Positions 17,842-26,114 of a stretch of DNA of 48,845 bases are shown here, in pieces. A program made the translations under genes and the position numbers. How positions within the stretch are numbered: the first letter of the stretch is position 1; each line of letters starts with the position of its first letter. Under the pieces are notes generated by a model that was given only the letters and a program-made list of their open reading frames with translations, was not told the origin of the DNA and did no database searches. Source of the DNA: Balneolaceae bacterium (GTDB lineage Bacteria; Bacteroidota; Rhodothermia; Balneolales; Balneolaceae). The DNA is taken from positions 1-48,845 of the forward strand of contig SKRC01000159.1 of NCBI GenBank assembly GCA_007118695.1. The letters are read 5' to 3'.

Positions 17842-17908
17842 CTAGGTTATTGGATTTTCAAAATCCTCTGGCCTAGATCCAATACAAAAATTTTGGTTTT
17901 GTAAAACC
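17842..17908. promoter_or_regulatory. Two palindromes between trpB2-like gene and tryptophanase
   Basis: CTAGG and CCTAG (17842-17846, 17872-17876) enclose GGATTTT-C-AAAATCC (17852-17866). Close by, GGTTTT-GT-AAAACC (17895-17908) is a second perfect palindrome. The two cores share the form GGnTTTT-AAAAnCC. They could be tandem operators or RNA hairpins controlling tryptophanase. The rest of 17659-17968 shows no gene. Confidence 0.4.
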
Positions 17909-17968
17909 TCCTACAAACAAGGGTTCTGTTTGAGATCCACAAAATAAAGTTATGAATGCATTGATCAT

Positions 17969-19333
17969 TTACAAATCGGGCTGCATGTCAATAATATCTT
18001 TTAAACCCTCTTTAAGCTCATTATCCGAAAATTGGTGGTCGTTTAGCTTCCCGGCAAAATAATCTTCATACGCCTGCATATCCACAAAACCGTGGCCACA
18101 CATATTAAACAGGATGGTTTTTTCCGTTCCTTCCACTTTGGCCTGTTTGGCTTCACGGATCACCTGGGCAACTGCATGTGTCGCTTCAGGCGCTGAGATA
18201 ATCCCTTCTGTTTTGGCAAACGTTACACCTGCTTCAAAGCACTCGAGTTGCTGCAGGGCAACAGCCTCGATCAGTTCGTCTTTAAGCAGCTGGCTGCAAA
18301 GTACACTGGCACCGTGATACCGCAATCCGCCGGCATGAATTGCTGCAGGTTTAAACTTGTGGCCCAGTGTAAACATGGGTAGCAGCGGGGTATAACCGGC
18401 AGAATCACCGTAATCATATAAAAATTCACCTTGAGTTAGTTTTGGACAGGAAGCCGGTTCAACGGCAACATATCGGGTTTTTTCCCCGTTCACGAAATTG
18501 TTATATAAAAACGGAAAACAGATTCCGGCGAAATTGGAACCGCCGCCAAGAGGAGCAATGATCACATCGGGATAATCGCCTGCATATTCGAGCTGTTTCA
18601 GTGACTCCTGACCGATAATGGTCTGGTGTAACAACACATGATTCAATACAGAACCCAGGGAATATTTTGTCTGATCGTCCTGAACAGCCCGCTCTATGGC
18701 TTCAGAAATGGCTATTCCCAGGCTGCCGCTGGTTTCCGGATCTTCGGCAAGGATATTCCTCCCAGCCTGTGTCCGTTCACTTGGAGACGGATAGACCTCT
18801 GCTCCGAATGTATTCATCATTATCTTTCTGTACGGTTTCTGATCGTAACTGATCCGCACCATATAAACTTCACACTTTACATCAAACTGGGAACAGGCAA
18901 AAGCAAGTGCGGTTCCCCACTGACCGGCGCCGGTTTCTGTAATTATGCTCTTCACTCCCTCCTGCTTGTTGTAGTATGCCTGGGCAACGGCCGTGTTGGG
19001 TTTATGTGAACCGCTCGGACTCACTCCCTCATACTTATAGTAAATTTTTGCCGGCGTATCGAGCGCTTTTTCAAGACCGGTTGCCCTGTAAAGAGGTGTC
19101 GGTCTCCAGATTTTATAGACCTCCCGGACTTCATCCGGAATTTCGATATAACGCTCGCTGGAAACCTCCTGCTGAATCAAACTCATAGGGAAAATCGGAC
19201 TCAGATCATCAGGTCCTGCCGGTTTGCCGGTTTGCGGGTTGATGGGCGGCTGTGGCTTGTTAGGCATATCAGCAACGATATTGTACCAGTGGGTGGGGAT
19301 GTCCGATTCGTCAAGGAAAATTTTTCTGTTCAT
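17969..19333 (-). CDS. TrpB2-type tryptophan synthase beta chain
   Basis: A 454-residue PLP enzyme of the TrpB2 branch, which joins indole and serine (or O-phosphoserine) into tryptophan, often without a TrpA partner. The PLP lysine is Lys111 in G-S-H-K-P-N. The phosphate loop is P-L-G-G-G-S-N-F. The N-terminal extension (about 1-80, W-Y-N-I-V-A-D-M-P and R-P-T-P-L-Y-R-A) is typical of TrpB2 rather than TrpB1. No trpA or other trp gene lies nearby. The only partner in sight is tryptophanase, which makes indole. This supports indole salvage or an indole-tryptophan cycle rather than de novo synthesis, an inference from context. Confidence 0.9.
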   Translation of the reverse strand: MNRKIFLDESDIPTHWYNIVADMPNKPQPPINPQTGKPAGPDDLSPIFPMSLIQQEVSSERYIEIPDEVREVYKIWRPTPLYRATGLEKALDTPAKIYYKYEGVSPSGSHKPNTAVAQAYYNKQEGVKSIITETGAGQWGTALAFACSQFDVKCEVYMVRISYDQKPYRKIMMNTFGAEVYPSPSERTQAGRNILAEDPETSGSLGIAISEAIERAVQDDQTKYSLGSVLNHVLLHQTIIGQESLKQLEYAGDYPDVIIAPLGGGSNFAGICFPFLYNNFVNGEKTRYVAVEPASCPKLTQGEFLYDYGDSAGYTPLLPMFTLGHKFKPAAIHAGGLRYHGASVLCSQLLKDELIEAVALQQLECFEAGVTFAKTEGIISAPEATHAVAQVIREAKQAKVEGTEKTILFNMCGHGFVDMQAYEDYFAGKLNDHQFSDNELKEGLKDIIDMQPDL

Positions 19334-19515
19334 CGAGATGGTTTGATGTTTGAGTTCAGGAAATAATTATTTAGGGCAAGTCACTGCTGAAAAACAAACC
19401 CAATAGTATTAAATCACCTTTCATTAATCAAAAAGAAATCGGTATTGACTTAATGAAGCAGGATGATGAAATTAAAGCTATAATTTATGAATTAATACTA
19501 TTTTGTCTCCTATTT

Positions 19516-21600
19516 ATGTCAAACCTCACCGATGATCAGGCTTCACGATTTGCGAAAACGCTTCTTTACTGGGTGTCTGCATTTATCTTGTTTGAAACTC
19601 TGACCGGTTTGTCTATCTATTTTTTGCCGTTCAGTCTGGCTAATCAGGTGATGGTTCTGCTGCACACCGGGGTGGGATTGCTGTTCCTGATACCTTATCT
19701 GTGGTATCAGTTCCAGCATTGGCTGACCTATAAAGACCGGCAATGGAATGAGTTTGTGATTACCGGGTATGTAGCGATGGCTGCAACAATGGTGGCGGTC
19801 ATTTCCGGGGTGGTTCTGACCTGGCAGGCGGTATTCGGCTCACACATCACAGTTCTTTGGAAAAATCTGCATATTGCATCGACATTTGTCCTGATTGCAG
19901 CTCTGATTCCACACCTCGGGCTGATATTCTTTCGCGATTCGAGAGCGAAAAAGAAAAGCTCAGCAATGGAGCAAAGAGTTGATGCACAGAAAAAATTCGG
20001 GTTCAACAGTATCTATATTGTTGCCATCCAGTTTGCGCTGGTAGGCTTGTTTATGTTCGCCTATGCCCCGCCTGAGTTTTCAACCGGGAATCCGGAAGAT
20101 ATTCTCTATCACCACGGGTCCGATAACCCGTTTTCACCGAGTCTGGCCCGGTCGGCTGACGGCGGACTGATTCCTGCAGAGCTGCTGGGAGGATCGGAGT
20201 CGTGCGGAAGCTGTCATACGGAGATCTACGAGGAGTGGGAGGTCAGCGCTCATCGATATTCAGCCGAAGATCCGTTTTTCAGGGTCATCCAGCAGAATAT
20301 GGGAGAGCAAAAGGGAGCCGTCTCTGCCCGATACTGTGCGGGTTGCCACGACCCGATCGGACTGTTTGCCGGTTCCGCCAACCTGTACTCGGATGAACTG
20401 ACCAACCCGATCGGATTGAAGGAAGGCATTTCCTGCATCTCCTGTCATGCGATAACGGAAGCAGATGTTCAGGGCAACGCGGATTTTGTCATCGATCCGC
20501 CGGAACGGTACATCTTTGAATTACATGATGGAAAGCTTGCCAAATGGATCAGCGACTTCTTGATCCGCGCCTATCCCGACAAACATGTAGAAAGCTACAG
20601 GCGGCCGTTATATAAAACCTCTGAATACTGCGGGGCCTGCCATAAGCAATATATCGATGAAGACATCAACGACGTCGGGTGGGTACAGTTACAGAATCAG
20701 TATGATCAGTGGAGGAAAAGCCATTGGTTCACCCAAGGCGATGCCATTTCAACGGTAGAGTGCCGGGAATGCCATATGCCACTGAAAGAGTCGATGGATC
20801 CATCGAGTGGGGATCCGTTCGATTATAACCGGAGACCGGACGACGGAATGCACCGCAGCCATCGCTTTCTGGGGGCCAATCAGTATGTTCCCAAACTACT
20901 GGACCTGCCGGGTGCAGACGAGCATATAAATAAGATCGAAGCTTGGCTGAGAGGTGAATACAAAATTCCGGAAATCGAAGATAAATGGGTGAGCGGCCCG
21001 GCCGTTCCAATCACCGTCATCAGCCCGGATAGTGTGAGAGCCGGCGACGAGCTTCGCATGGATGTACTGATCACCAACCGGAAGGTTGGTCATGAGTTTC
21101 CGACCGGCCCTCTCGATATGATCCAGACCTGGATCGAAATCATGGCGGAAGATCAGAACGGACAGGTCCTTTTTTCCTCCGGTACTCTTGATGAAAATCA
21201 CTTCATCGAGCCGGGGGCGTTTATGTTCAGAGCGGAACCGGTAGACCAGTATGGCAACCTGATCGACCGCCACAATCTGTGGGAAATGGTGGGAGTCAGG
21301 TACAGCCGCGCACTCTATCCGGACCGGTCCGATTATGCCAGGTATTCCATGAAGGTGGATGCCGATACTCCTGCCTATCAGTATACCGATGGGGAATCCC
21401 CGGCTCAGTATTCAATGGCCGCCGTGCCGCAAACTGTCACGGAAATTAAAATCACGGCAAAATTACAGTACAGAAAAATCAATCAGTTTTTGATGAATGA
21501 AGTCTTTAACGAAGTGGTCGACGGGGAAACGGCTCCCATAACCACAGTTTCCGAACACATACGTTATGTAAAAGTTTATCATGAGGAGGTATTGCCATGA
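19516..21600 (+). CDS. Cytochrome b-like membrane domain fused to pentaheme cytochrome c
   Basis: A 694-residue electron-transfer protein. The first 185 residues hold about five helices with histidines placed as b-heme ligands (L-L-H-T-G-V-G, K-N-L-H-I-A-S, I-P-H-L-G-L). The exported part has five CxxCH c-heme sites: C-G-S-C-H, C-A-G-C-H, C-I-S-C-H, C-G-A-C-H and C-R-E-C-H, as in the cytochrome c554 family. A beta-rich C-terminal domain of about 180 residues follows. An in-frame ATG at 19453 would add 21 residues; I prefer 19516 because the conserved-looking start is M-S-N-L-T-D-D-Q, but neither has a good ribosome site. The stop overlaps the start of the next gene (ATGA), so the two are translationally coupled. 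Electron donor and acceptor are unknown. Confidence 0.85.
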   Translation: MSNLTDDQASRFAKTLLYWVSAFILFETLTGLSIYFLPFSLANQVMVLLHTGVGLLFLIPYLWYQFQHWLTYKDRQWNEFVITGYVAMAATMVAVISGVVLTWQAVFGSHITVLWKNLHIASTFVLIAALIPHLGLIFFRDSRAKKKSSAMEQRVDAQKKFGFNSIYIVAIQFALVGLFMFAYAPPEFSTGNPEDILYHHGSDNPFSPSLARSADGGLIPAELLGGSESCGSCHTEIYEEWEVSAHRYSAEDPFFRVIQQNMGEQKGAVSARYCAGCHDPIGLFAGSANLYSDELTNPIGLKEGISCISCHAITEADVQGNADFVIDPPERYIFELHDGKLAKWISDFLIRAYPDKHVESYRRPLYKTSEYCGACHKQYIDEDINDVGWVQLQNQYDQWRKSHWFTQGDAISTVECRECHMPLKESMDPSSGDPFDYNRRPDDGMHRSHRFLGANQYVPKLLDLPGADEHINKIEAWLRGEYKIPEIEDKWVSGPAVPITVISPDSVRAGDELRMDVLITNRKVGHEFPTGPLDMIQTWIEIMAEDQNGQVLFSSGTLDENHFIEPGAFMFRAEPVDQYGNLIDRHNLWEMVGVRYSRALYPDRSDYARYSMKVDADTPAYQYTDGESPAQYSMAAVPQTVTEIKITAKLQYRKINQFLMNEVFNEVVDGETAPITTVSEHIRYVKVYHEEVLP

Positions 21601-23402
21601 AATCTTCGATTCCACGCAGGAAACGGAAAATAATCTGGTCCACGCTGTTAACGGCCCTATTTGTTATCATCATAGGAGCCTTTATTTGGTACGAAGAAGA
21701 GAATGAAACCTATATTCCCGGCCAGCAGGTCGAGGGGCTGACTTCCCGTCTTGCACGGGAATTGCCGGATGATGTGCCGGCGGTGAGGTTTGAAAATATA
21801 GCCGAACGGGCCGGGATTGATTTTAAGCATTTCTATGGAGAGAGAGGATCCCGGATTACGGAAGACATGGGGTCGGGTGTCGCCTGGATTGATTACAACA
21901 ACAACGGTTTCCAGGACCTGTTCATCGTCAATAATGCCGGAGCAATGGATATGACAAAAGAGGAATTTGAAAAGTCACCTGCCCGTATGGCCCTGTACAG
22001 GAATAACGGTGATGGTACCTTCAGTGATGTGACGGAACAGGCCGGGCTCGATATTCGGATGCATGGAATGGCCACAGTCTGGGCGGATTACGATAACAGC
22101 GGATACATTGATTGCCTGATAACCGGGTATGGTCAAAATCGGCTTTTCAAAAATAACGGGGACGGGACATTCACCGACGTTACAGAAGAAGCTGGCCTGG
22201 GTGGTGTTGATGGATTCTGGGCGGGTGCAGCCTGGGGGGATCATAACGGAAACGGTTATGTTGATCTGTATATCACCGGGTATCTCTCCTATTTTGAGAT
22301 TCCGGATGTGGAAGAGATAGCAAGCCTTCAGGAACCCCCCTCCATCAATCCTTCTGTTTTCGATCCCATTCGTAACCTCTTCTATCGCAATAACGGGGAT
22401 GGAACCTTTACAGAAATAGCAGAACAGGCTGGCGTGGCTAATCCGGAGGGCAAAGGGCTTGAAGTGGCATGGGTGGATCTTACCGGAAATAACCTGCCCG
22501 ATCTCTATGTGGCCAACGATGTAACCGATAATGTTCTGTATCGAAATTTGGGCGATGGAAACTTTATGAACATCAGTTACCAGGCGAAAGTGGCTGACTA
22601 CCGCGGCTCGATGGGGATGGCTGTGGGCGATTGGGATGGGGATGAAGATCTGGACCTGTTTATTACTCATTGGATTGCACAGGAAAATGCATTTTACAAT
22701 AATTTGTGGAGTGAAGAAGATTCTGATGGCATGTTGTTTTTCCGGGATGATGCAGACCGGTATGGCCTTGGGCAGTCGTCGCTAGACTATGTAGGCTGGG
22801 CTACTTTTTTCTTTGATTTTGACAACGATGGTAGGCCTGATCTGTTTGTAGCCAATGGCCATACCAATCAAAAAAGAAATAACCCCAGAGAATTGATTCC
22901 CATGAATGATCAGCTCTATTGGAATCGCAATAACGAAGAAGGTTTCTATGAGGTGACGGCCATTGCCGGCGACTATTTTCAACAAAAATATACCGGACGT
23001 GGAGGTGCATATGCCGATTTTAACAACAATGGCTTATTGGACATGTTTATCGTCAATCATAACGGTCCCGGGATATTACTGGAGAATCAAACCCGGTCGG
23101 CCAATAACTGGCTCCAGGTACAATTGACAGGAACCGAAAGCAATCGGTCCGCTATCGGCGCCAAACTGAGGCTGGTAACATCCGGCGGCGTACAAATCAA
23201 ACAGGTAGGCATGCAGCCCTCGTATCTGTCGCAAAACAGCCTGGTTCAGCATTTTGGCCTGAATAATGTATCCCGGGCAGATACTCTTTATATCCGGTGG
23301 CCCAGTGGGCTTGAACAAAATTTTACCGGTATCAGCAGCAATCAACGGATCATGATCACCGAAGGTATCGATGAGTATAGCATTTGGCAGCCTGGTATGT
23401 AA
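21597..23402 (+). CDS. FG-GAP/VCBS repeat protein with ASPIC/UnbV domain (CRTAC1-like)
   Basis: A 601-residue membrane-anchored extracytoplasmic protein. An N-terminal helix (about 14-32) is followed by about seven calcium-binding FG-GAP/VCBS blades. Each has a D-x-N/D-x-D/N-G-x-x-D-L core, for example W-I-D-Y-N-N-N-G-F-Q-D-L, W-G-D-H-N-G-N-G-Y-V-D-L and F-F-D-F-D-N-D-G-R-P-D-L. The end (about 500-590) is an ASPIC/UnbV domain: W-L-Q-V-Q-L-T-G, A-I-G-A-K-L-R-L, I-R-W-P-S-G. The fold is a beta-propeller used for binding rather than catalysis. It starts inside the stop of the pentaheme cytochrome gene. It is therefore most likely a structural partner of that cytochrome and the following TPR protein. 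Confidence 0.88.
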   Translation: MKSSIPRRKRKIIWSTLLTALFVIIIGAFIWYEEENETYIPGQQVEGLTSRLARELPDDVPAVRFENIAERAGIDFKHFYGERGSRITEDMGSGVAWIDYNNNGFQDLFIVNNAGAMDMTKEEFEKSPARMALYRNNGDGTFSDVTEQAGLDIRMHGMATVWADYDNSGYIDCLITGYGQNRLFKNNGDGTFTDVTEEAGLGGVDGFWAGAAWGDHNGNGYVDLYITGYLSYFEIPDVEEIASLQEPPSINPSVFDPIRNLFYRNNGDGTFTEIAEQAGVANPEGKGLEVAWVDLTGNNLPDLYVANDVTDNVLYRNLGDGNFMNISYQAKVADYRGSMGMAVGDWDGDEDLDLFITHWIAQENAFYNNLWSEEDSDGMLFFRDDADRYGLGQSSLDYVGWATFFFDFDNDGRPDLFVANGHTNQKRNNPRELIPMNDQLYWNRNNEEGFYEVTAIAGDYFQQKYTGRGGAYADFNNNGLLDMFIVNHNGPGILLENQTRSANNWLQVQLTGTESNRSAIGAKLRLVTSGGVQIKQVGMQPSYLSQNSLVQHFGLNNVSRADTLYIRWPSGLEQNFTGISSNQRIMITEGIDEYSIWQPGM

Positions 23403-23426
23403 TAACAGTAACAAAAGAATTAAATC

Positions 23427-24281
23427 ATGATAGGTAAATCCCATATCATTTCTTTTGCAGTTGTAGTAAGCCTCTACATGATCGTTGCAGTCTGGAAATA
23501 TGTGCCGATTAATACAGAAATTGAGAACCAAACCCGGTCTGAGCAAAGATCGGACCGGGCTGATATCGTAGCGTTTTGGGACCATTACAATACGGCTATT
23601 TCATACCGGTCGGACAGGGATTACGAACAGGCTGCCTATTATTATGAACAAGCATTGGAGGTCAATGCACAGCATGAGGATGCACTATATTACCTTGGCA
23701 GCATGTATCTGTTTCAGCGTGAATTTGAAAAAGCTGAACAGATGTGGTTGAAACTTGAAGAAATTCAGCCGAACTCACCACGAACCCAGCTGCAACTGGG
23801 TACGCTTTATTTCTGCATGGATGATTCAAACGACCTGTTTAATATAGAAATGGCATCAAAAAGGTTTGAACATGCCTGGAACCTGAACCGGGAAGAAACC
23901 GGATCACCGTTACTGCTCTCGAAAATTGCAATGTTAAACGGGGAGTATGACAAGGCCGGTGATCTGCTCGATATCGTGATAGTATCCAATATGATGAGTT
24001 ACCAGGCACGTTATTTGAAAGGGTACCTGGAATGGATGGAGGGCAGGGAGAGTGCCAGTCGTGACAATTTCAGGAAAGCAAGGGACATTTTCCAAAGCCT
24101 GGCATACTCTGAAATTCAGGGTGAAGGCGCAACGAAGGCCGGTGCAAGAGCCATGCTGTCGGAAGACCGGTTTTGCAATGCATTTGAAAGTCAGATTGAT
24201 GAGTTACTCGCTGAAAACGGAATGTTGGATCACGATTCTCATTATGAGAAGTTTAGTGACAGCATCAAGTCCTGGCGTTAA
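23427..24281 (+). CDS. Membrane-anchored TPR protein
   Basis: A 284-residue protein with one N-terminal helix (about 6-26). Tetratricopeptide repeats follow; the clearest are Y-E-Q-A-A-Y-Y-Y-E-Q-A-L-E-V-N followed by A-L-Y-Y-L-G-S-M-Y-L-F, and F-E-K-A-E-Q-M-W-L-K. TPRs bind partner proteins, so it may assemble or tether the cytochrome and FG-GAP proteins encoded immediately upstream (24-base gap). The C-terminal part is less repetitive. An inverted repeat (GGTTTATC..GATAAAC) follows the stop and could end the operon. Confidence 0.8.
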   Translation: MIGKSHIISFAVVVSLYMIVAVWKYVPINTEIENQTRSEQRSDRADIVAFWDHYNTAISYRSDRDYEQAAYYYEQALEVNAQHEDALYYLGSMYLFQREFEKAEQMWLKLEEIQPNSPRTQLQLGTLYFCMDDSNDLFNIEMASKRFEHAWNLNREETGSPLLLSKIAMLNGEYDKAGDLLDIVIVSNMMSYQARYLKGYLEWMEGRESASRDNFRKARDIFQSLAYSEIQGEGATKAGARAMLSEDRFCNAFESQIDELLAENGMLDHDSHYEKFSDSIKSWR

Positions 24282-24407
24282 AACAGGGTTTATCATCAGG
24301 CAAATTTGGGGATAAACACCAATGTAATACAGAACTATAATACAGATTTGCATTCACTAGTTCGCATTTCCCGCCAGAAAATTTGATCGTATACAAGGCG
24401 TCACGAA

Positions 24408-24452
24408 AATGGTTGCATCACTTGTAGGATTTAATTCCGGTTTTGAAACCGG
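24408..24452. promoter_or_regulatory. Shared 15-mer and palindrome between convergent genes
   Basis: AATGGTTGCATCACT at 24408-24422 occurs again exactly at 40067-40081, upstream of the sulfurtransferase. An 11-base match, AATGGTTGCAT, lies on the minus strand at 46247-46257 near the RIC gene. Just beyond it CCGGTTT-TG-AAACCGG (24437-24452) is a perfect palindrome between two convergent genes and could stop transcription. The role of the 15-mer is unknown. Confidence 0.4.
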
Positions 24453-24500
24453 CGGGATTTCTCACTTCGAATATACTTTTGATTCGTTATGTTTTTGAGA

Positions 24501-25172
24501 TCAAAATTGAACAACCGCTTGCCGGTAGTTATGATCATGCTGCGGATCTTCAAGATGGGCCCGGTCCTGTTTGGGAAGGGCAAAATCAACTTGAATGTCT
24601 TTGGAATCGGAGCGATGCTTTTTCAACTGTTCCAGGTATTCCAGCCAGTAGCCGATTTTTAACCAAATAAATGGATTATCAGAAAAACTGCAGAGAGTCA
24701 GGCAATTTATTTCATTTTGATTCTCAGAAGCAGGCAAGGTTTCAACATACTGATTATTGAATACCGGTTCATTGTGAACGTTGAGCAATTCCAGGTTAAA
24801 ACCGGCGGCCGAGTTTTTTAACAGGGTAACAAGGGGCAGATCCGGGTCACTATCCGGACAGCAAATATTCTCTCCGGGCCTGCATTCTGTTTTCATTTTC
24901 AGTTTTCGAATGATGGCAACCAACCGGCTTTTATTGATTTCCGGAAACGTTTGAATGTGGAGCATATAGCCTTTATCGAGTGCCTCGCAATCCATTGCTT
25001 TTAAAACTTTGCCACAATGAATTAAGGCGACCCGGTTGAGCTCGTCATCTGTGAGGTATTTTGGATTAACCGTTAATTCCAGCCAGTTGTCTGTTAATCG
25101 ATACGACCAGTATTGGGTGGCATACCGGTCTGCCTTCGAGTAAATGGTTTCTATTATATGTTGTAAAATCAT
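24501..25172 (-). CDS. Acg-like nitroreductase-fold protein
   Basis: A 223-residue protein resembling the Acg branch of the nitroreductase family. The pattern Y-W-S-Y-R-L-T-D-N-W-L-E-L-T-V, then L-N-R-V-A-L-I-H-C-G-K-V-L-K-A, parallels the QPWRF..ISCGAAL segments of Acg proteins. The later S-D-N-P-F-I-W-L-K-I-G-Y-W-L-E-Y-L matches their aWlraGraLe helix. It is shorter than typical Acg proteins (about 330 residues), so the C-terminal part may be missing or this may be a short subfamily. Acg proteins are induced by NO or hypoxia and may sequester FMN. It sits beside an Rrf2 regulator, with a palindrome in its promoter region, which fits an NO-stress role. The assignment rests on motif recall only. 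Confidence 0.55.
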   Translation of the reverse strand: MILQHIIETIYSKADRYATQYWSYRLTDNWLELTVNPKYLTDDELNRVALIHCGKVLKAMDCEALDKGYMLHIQTFPEINKSRLVAIIRKLKMKTECRPGENICCPDSDPDLPLVTLLKNSAAGFNLELLNVHNEPVFNNQYVETLPASENQNEINCLTLCSFSDNPFIWLKIGYWLEYLEQLKKHRSDSKDIQVDFALPKQDRAHLEDPQHDHNYRQAVVQF

Positions 25173-25229
25173 TTCCGGTTAAGAACTGAAAAAAACGGAA
25201 TAAAAATGAAGGGGGGATTCCTGTATCTA

Positions 25230-25279
25230 TTGTAGGGGTTAATCCTACAAAGCCGACTCTGAAACGCCCTGTTAACAGG
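25230..25279. promoter_or_regulatory. Two operator-like palindromes upstream of the Acg-like gene
   Basis: TTGTAGG (25230-25236) and CCTACAA (25244-25250) form a perfect 7-bp inverted repeat with a 7-base spacer. CCTGTTAACAGG (25268-25279) is a perfect 12-base palindrome, and its half CCTGTTAAC recurs at 25289-25297. Both lie 58 to 107 bases upstream of the minus-strand start at 25172, where an operator or activator site would be expected. Confidence 0.45.
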
Positions 25280-25404
25280 AATTTTGCCCCTGTTAACTAC
25301 CTGAGATCGGTTCATTAATTCCTGAAGAAACATAGTGGGTCTGATTCCGGCTGGCAAAATAAAGCCGACACACATTCCCGTTACGACTCGTCTTTGGATA
25401 CGGG

Positions 25405-25836
25405 TTATCTTTTAAACTTATCCTCAATATCTTGCGACTCCCGGCGGATATCTTCAAATGTCGTGTGGTAGGCCCATTCGTTGAAAGAGTCTTTCAGCCG
25501 TTTCCAGACGGGATGGAGCGGGCATGGATCCTCGTTCCTGCACATTTCCCATCCAAAGACACAGGGCTGTTCGTCGATGTCGAATCCGGAAGCGGTCAAA
25601 ACATCTATAATCCGTAAATCTTCAGGAGCTATGTTCATGACAAACCCCCCTCCATGCCCTTTTTGAGAACGTACGTATCCGGCCTCCACCATTTTGCGCA
25701 TGATCTTCGAAAGGTAATGGGAAGGGACATCGGTTTTTTCTGCAAGTTCGCCGGATTTTACAGGTTTTGAATTGCCGGCTCTGACCAGTCCGGTCATGGC
25801 ACGCAATGCGTAGTGTGAGGTTTGATTCAGGAACAT
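25405..25836 (-). CDS. Rrf2-family regulator, NsrR-like
   Basis: A 143-residue Rrf2 transcription factor. The winged-helix part has L-A-E-K-T-D-V-P-S-H-Y-L-S-K-I-M-R-K-M and the wing Q-K-G-H-G-G-G-F. Cys92, Cys99 and Cys105 (C-x6-C-x5-C) can hold a [2Fe-2S] or [4Fe-4S] cluster, as in NsrR, which loses DNA binding on exposure to NO. It is divergent from the NO-reductase-like operon, whose promoter contains two copies of an AGA-N8-TCT repeat, so it is the first candidate for binding them. Overall similarity to the other Rrf2 protein (15697-16149) is modest, but the cysteine positions are identical. The name NsrR is an inference from context. Confidence 0.88.
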   Translation of the reverse strand: MFLNQTSHYALRAMTGLVRAGNSKPVKSGELAEKTDVPSHYLSKIMRKMVEAGYVRSQKGHGGGFVMNIAPEDLRIIDVLTASGFDIDEQPCVFGWEMCRNEDPCPLHPVWKRLKDSFNEWAYHTTFEDIRRESQDIEDKFKR

Positions 25837-26036
25837 GTGCTGAAATTGATTGAATGTTAATGGTAAAGGTATCAGGTAACCGGATCCATGCTAACCCGCA
25901 TTTCCCGGTACGCCGTGGAAAGCCACGGGCCTTCAATACAAAATCCCGGATCCTGTGATTCCTTCAAAAAAGCAGTCAGTAAAAAGTGTACGAGACTTAG
26001 CCTTTCGTGTAACAGGAGGAATATAAAAAATATTTT

Positions 26037-26060
26037 TCAATAGACTTGCCTATCTATTGA
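26037..26060. promoter_or_regulatory. Operator-like inverted repeat, site B
   Basis: TCAATAGA, eight bases, then TCTATTGA make a perfect 8-bp-arm inverted repeat, 54 bases upstream of the first gene of the oxidase operon. With site C it forms a pair centred 33 bases apart, about three helical turns. This arrangement suits cooperative binding of a dimeric repressor such as the neighbouring Rrf2 protein. The rest of 25837-26114 holds only a small CCGTGG-aaag-CCACGG hairpin. Confidence 0.65.
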
Positions 26061-26071
26061 GAGAGTTTTAT

Positions 26072-26091
26072 TATAGACATGTATATCTATT
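26072..26091. promoter_or_regulatory. Operator-like inverted repeat, site C
   Basis: TATAGA, eight bases, then TCTATT repeat the arrangement of site B with slightly weaker arms. The site ends 23 bases before the start codon at 26115, so a bound protein would cover the promoter or the ribosome approach. Both sites share AGAC at the left and TATCTATTG at the right. Confidence 0.6.
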
Positions 26092-26114
26092 GATAATCAT
26101 GTGGTTACCATCGT

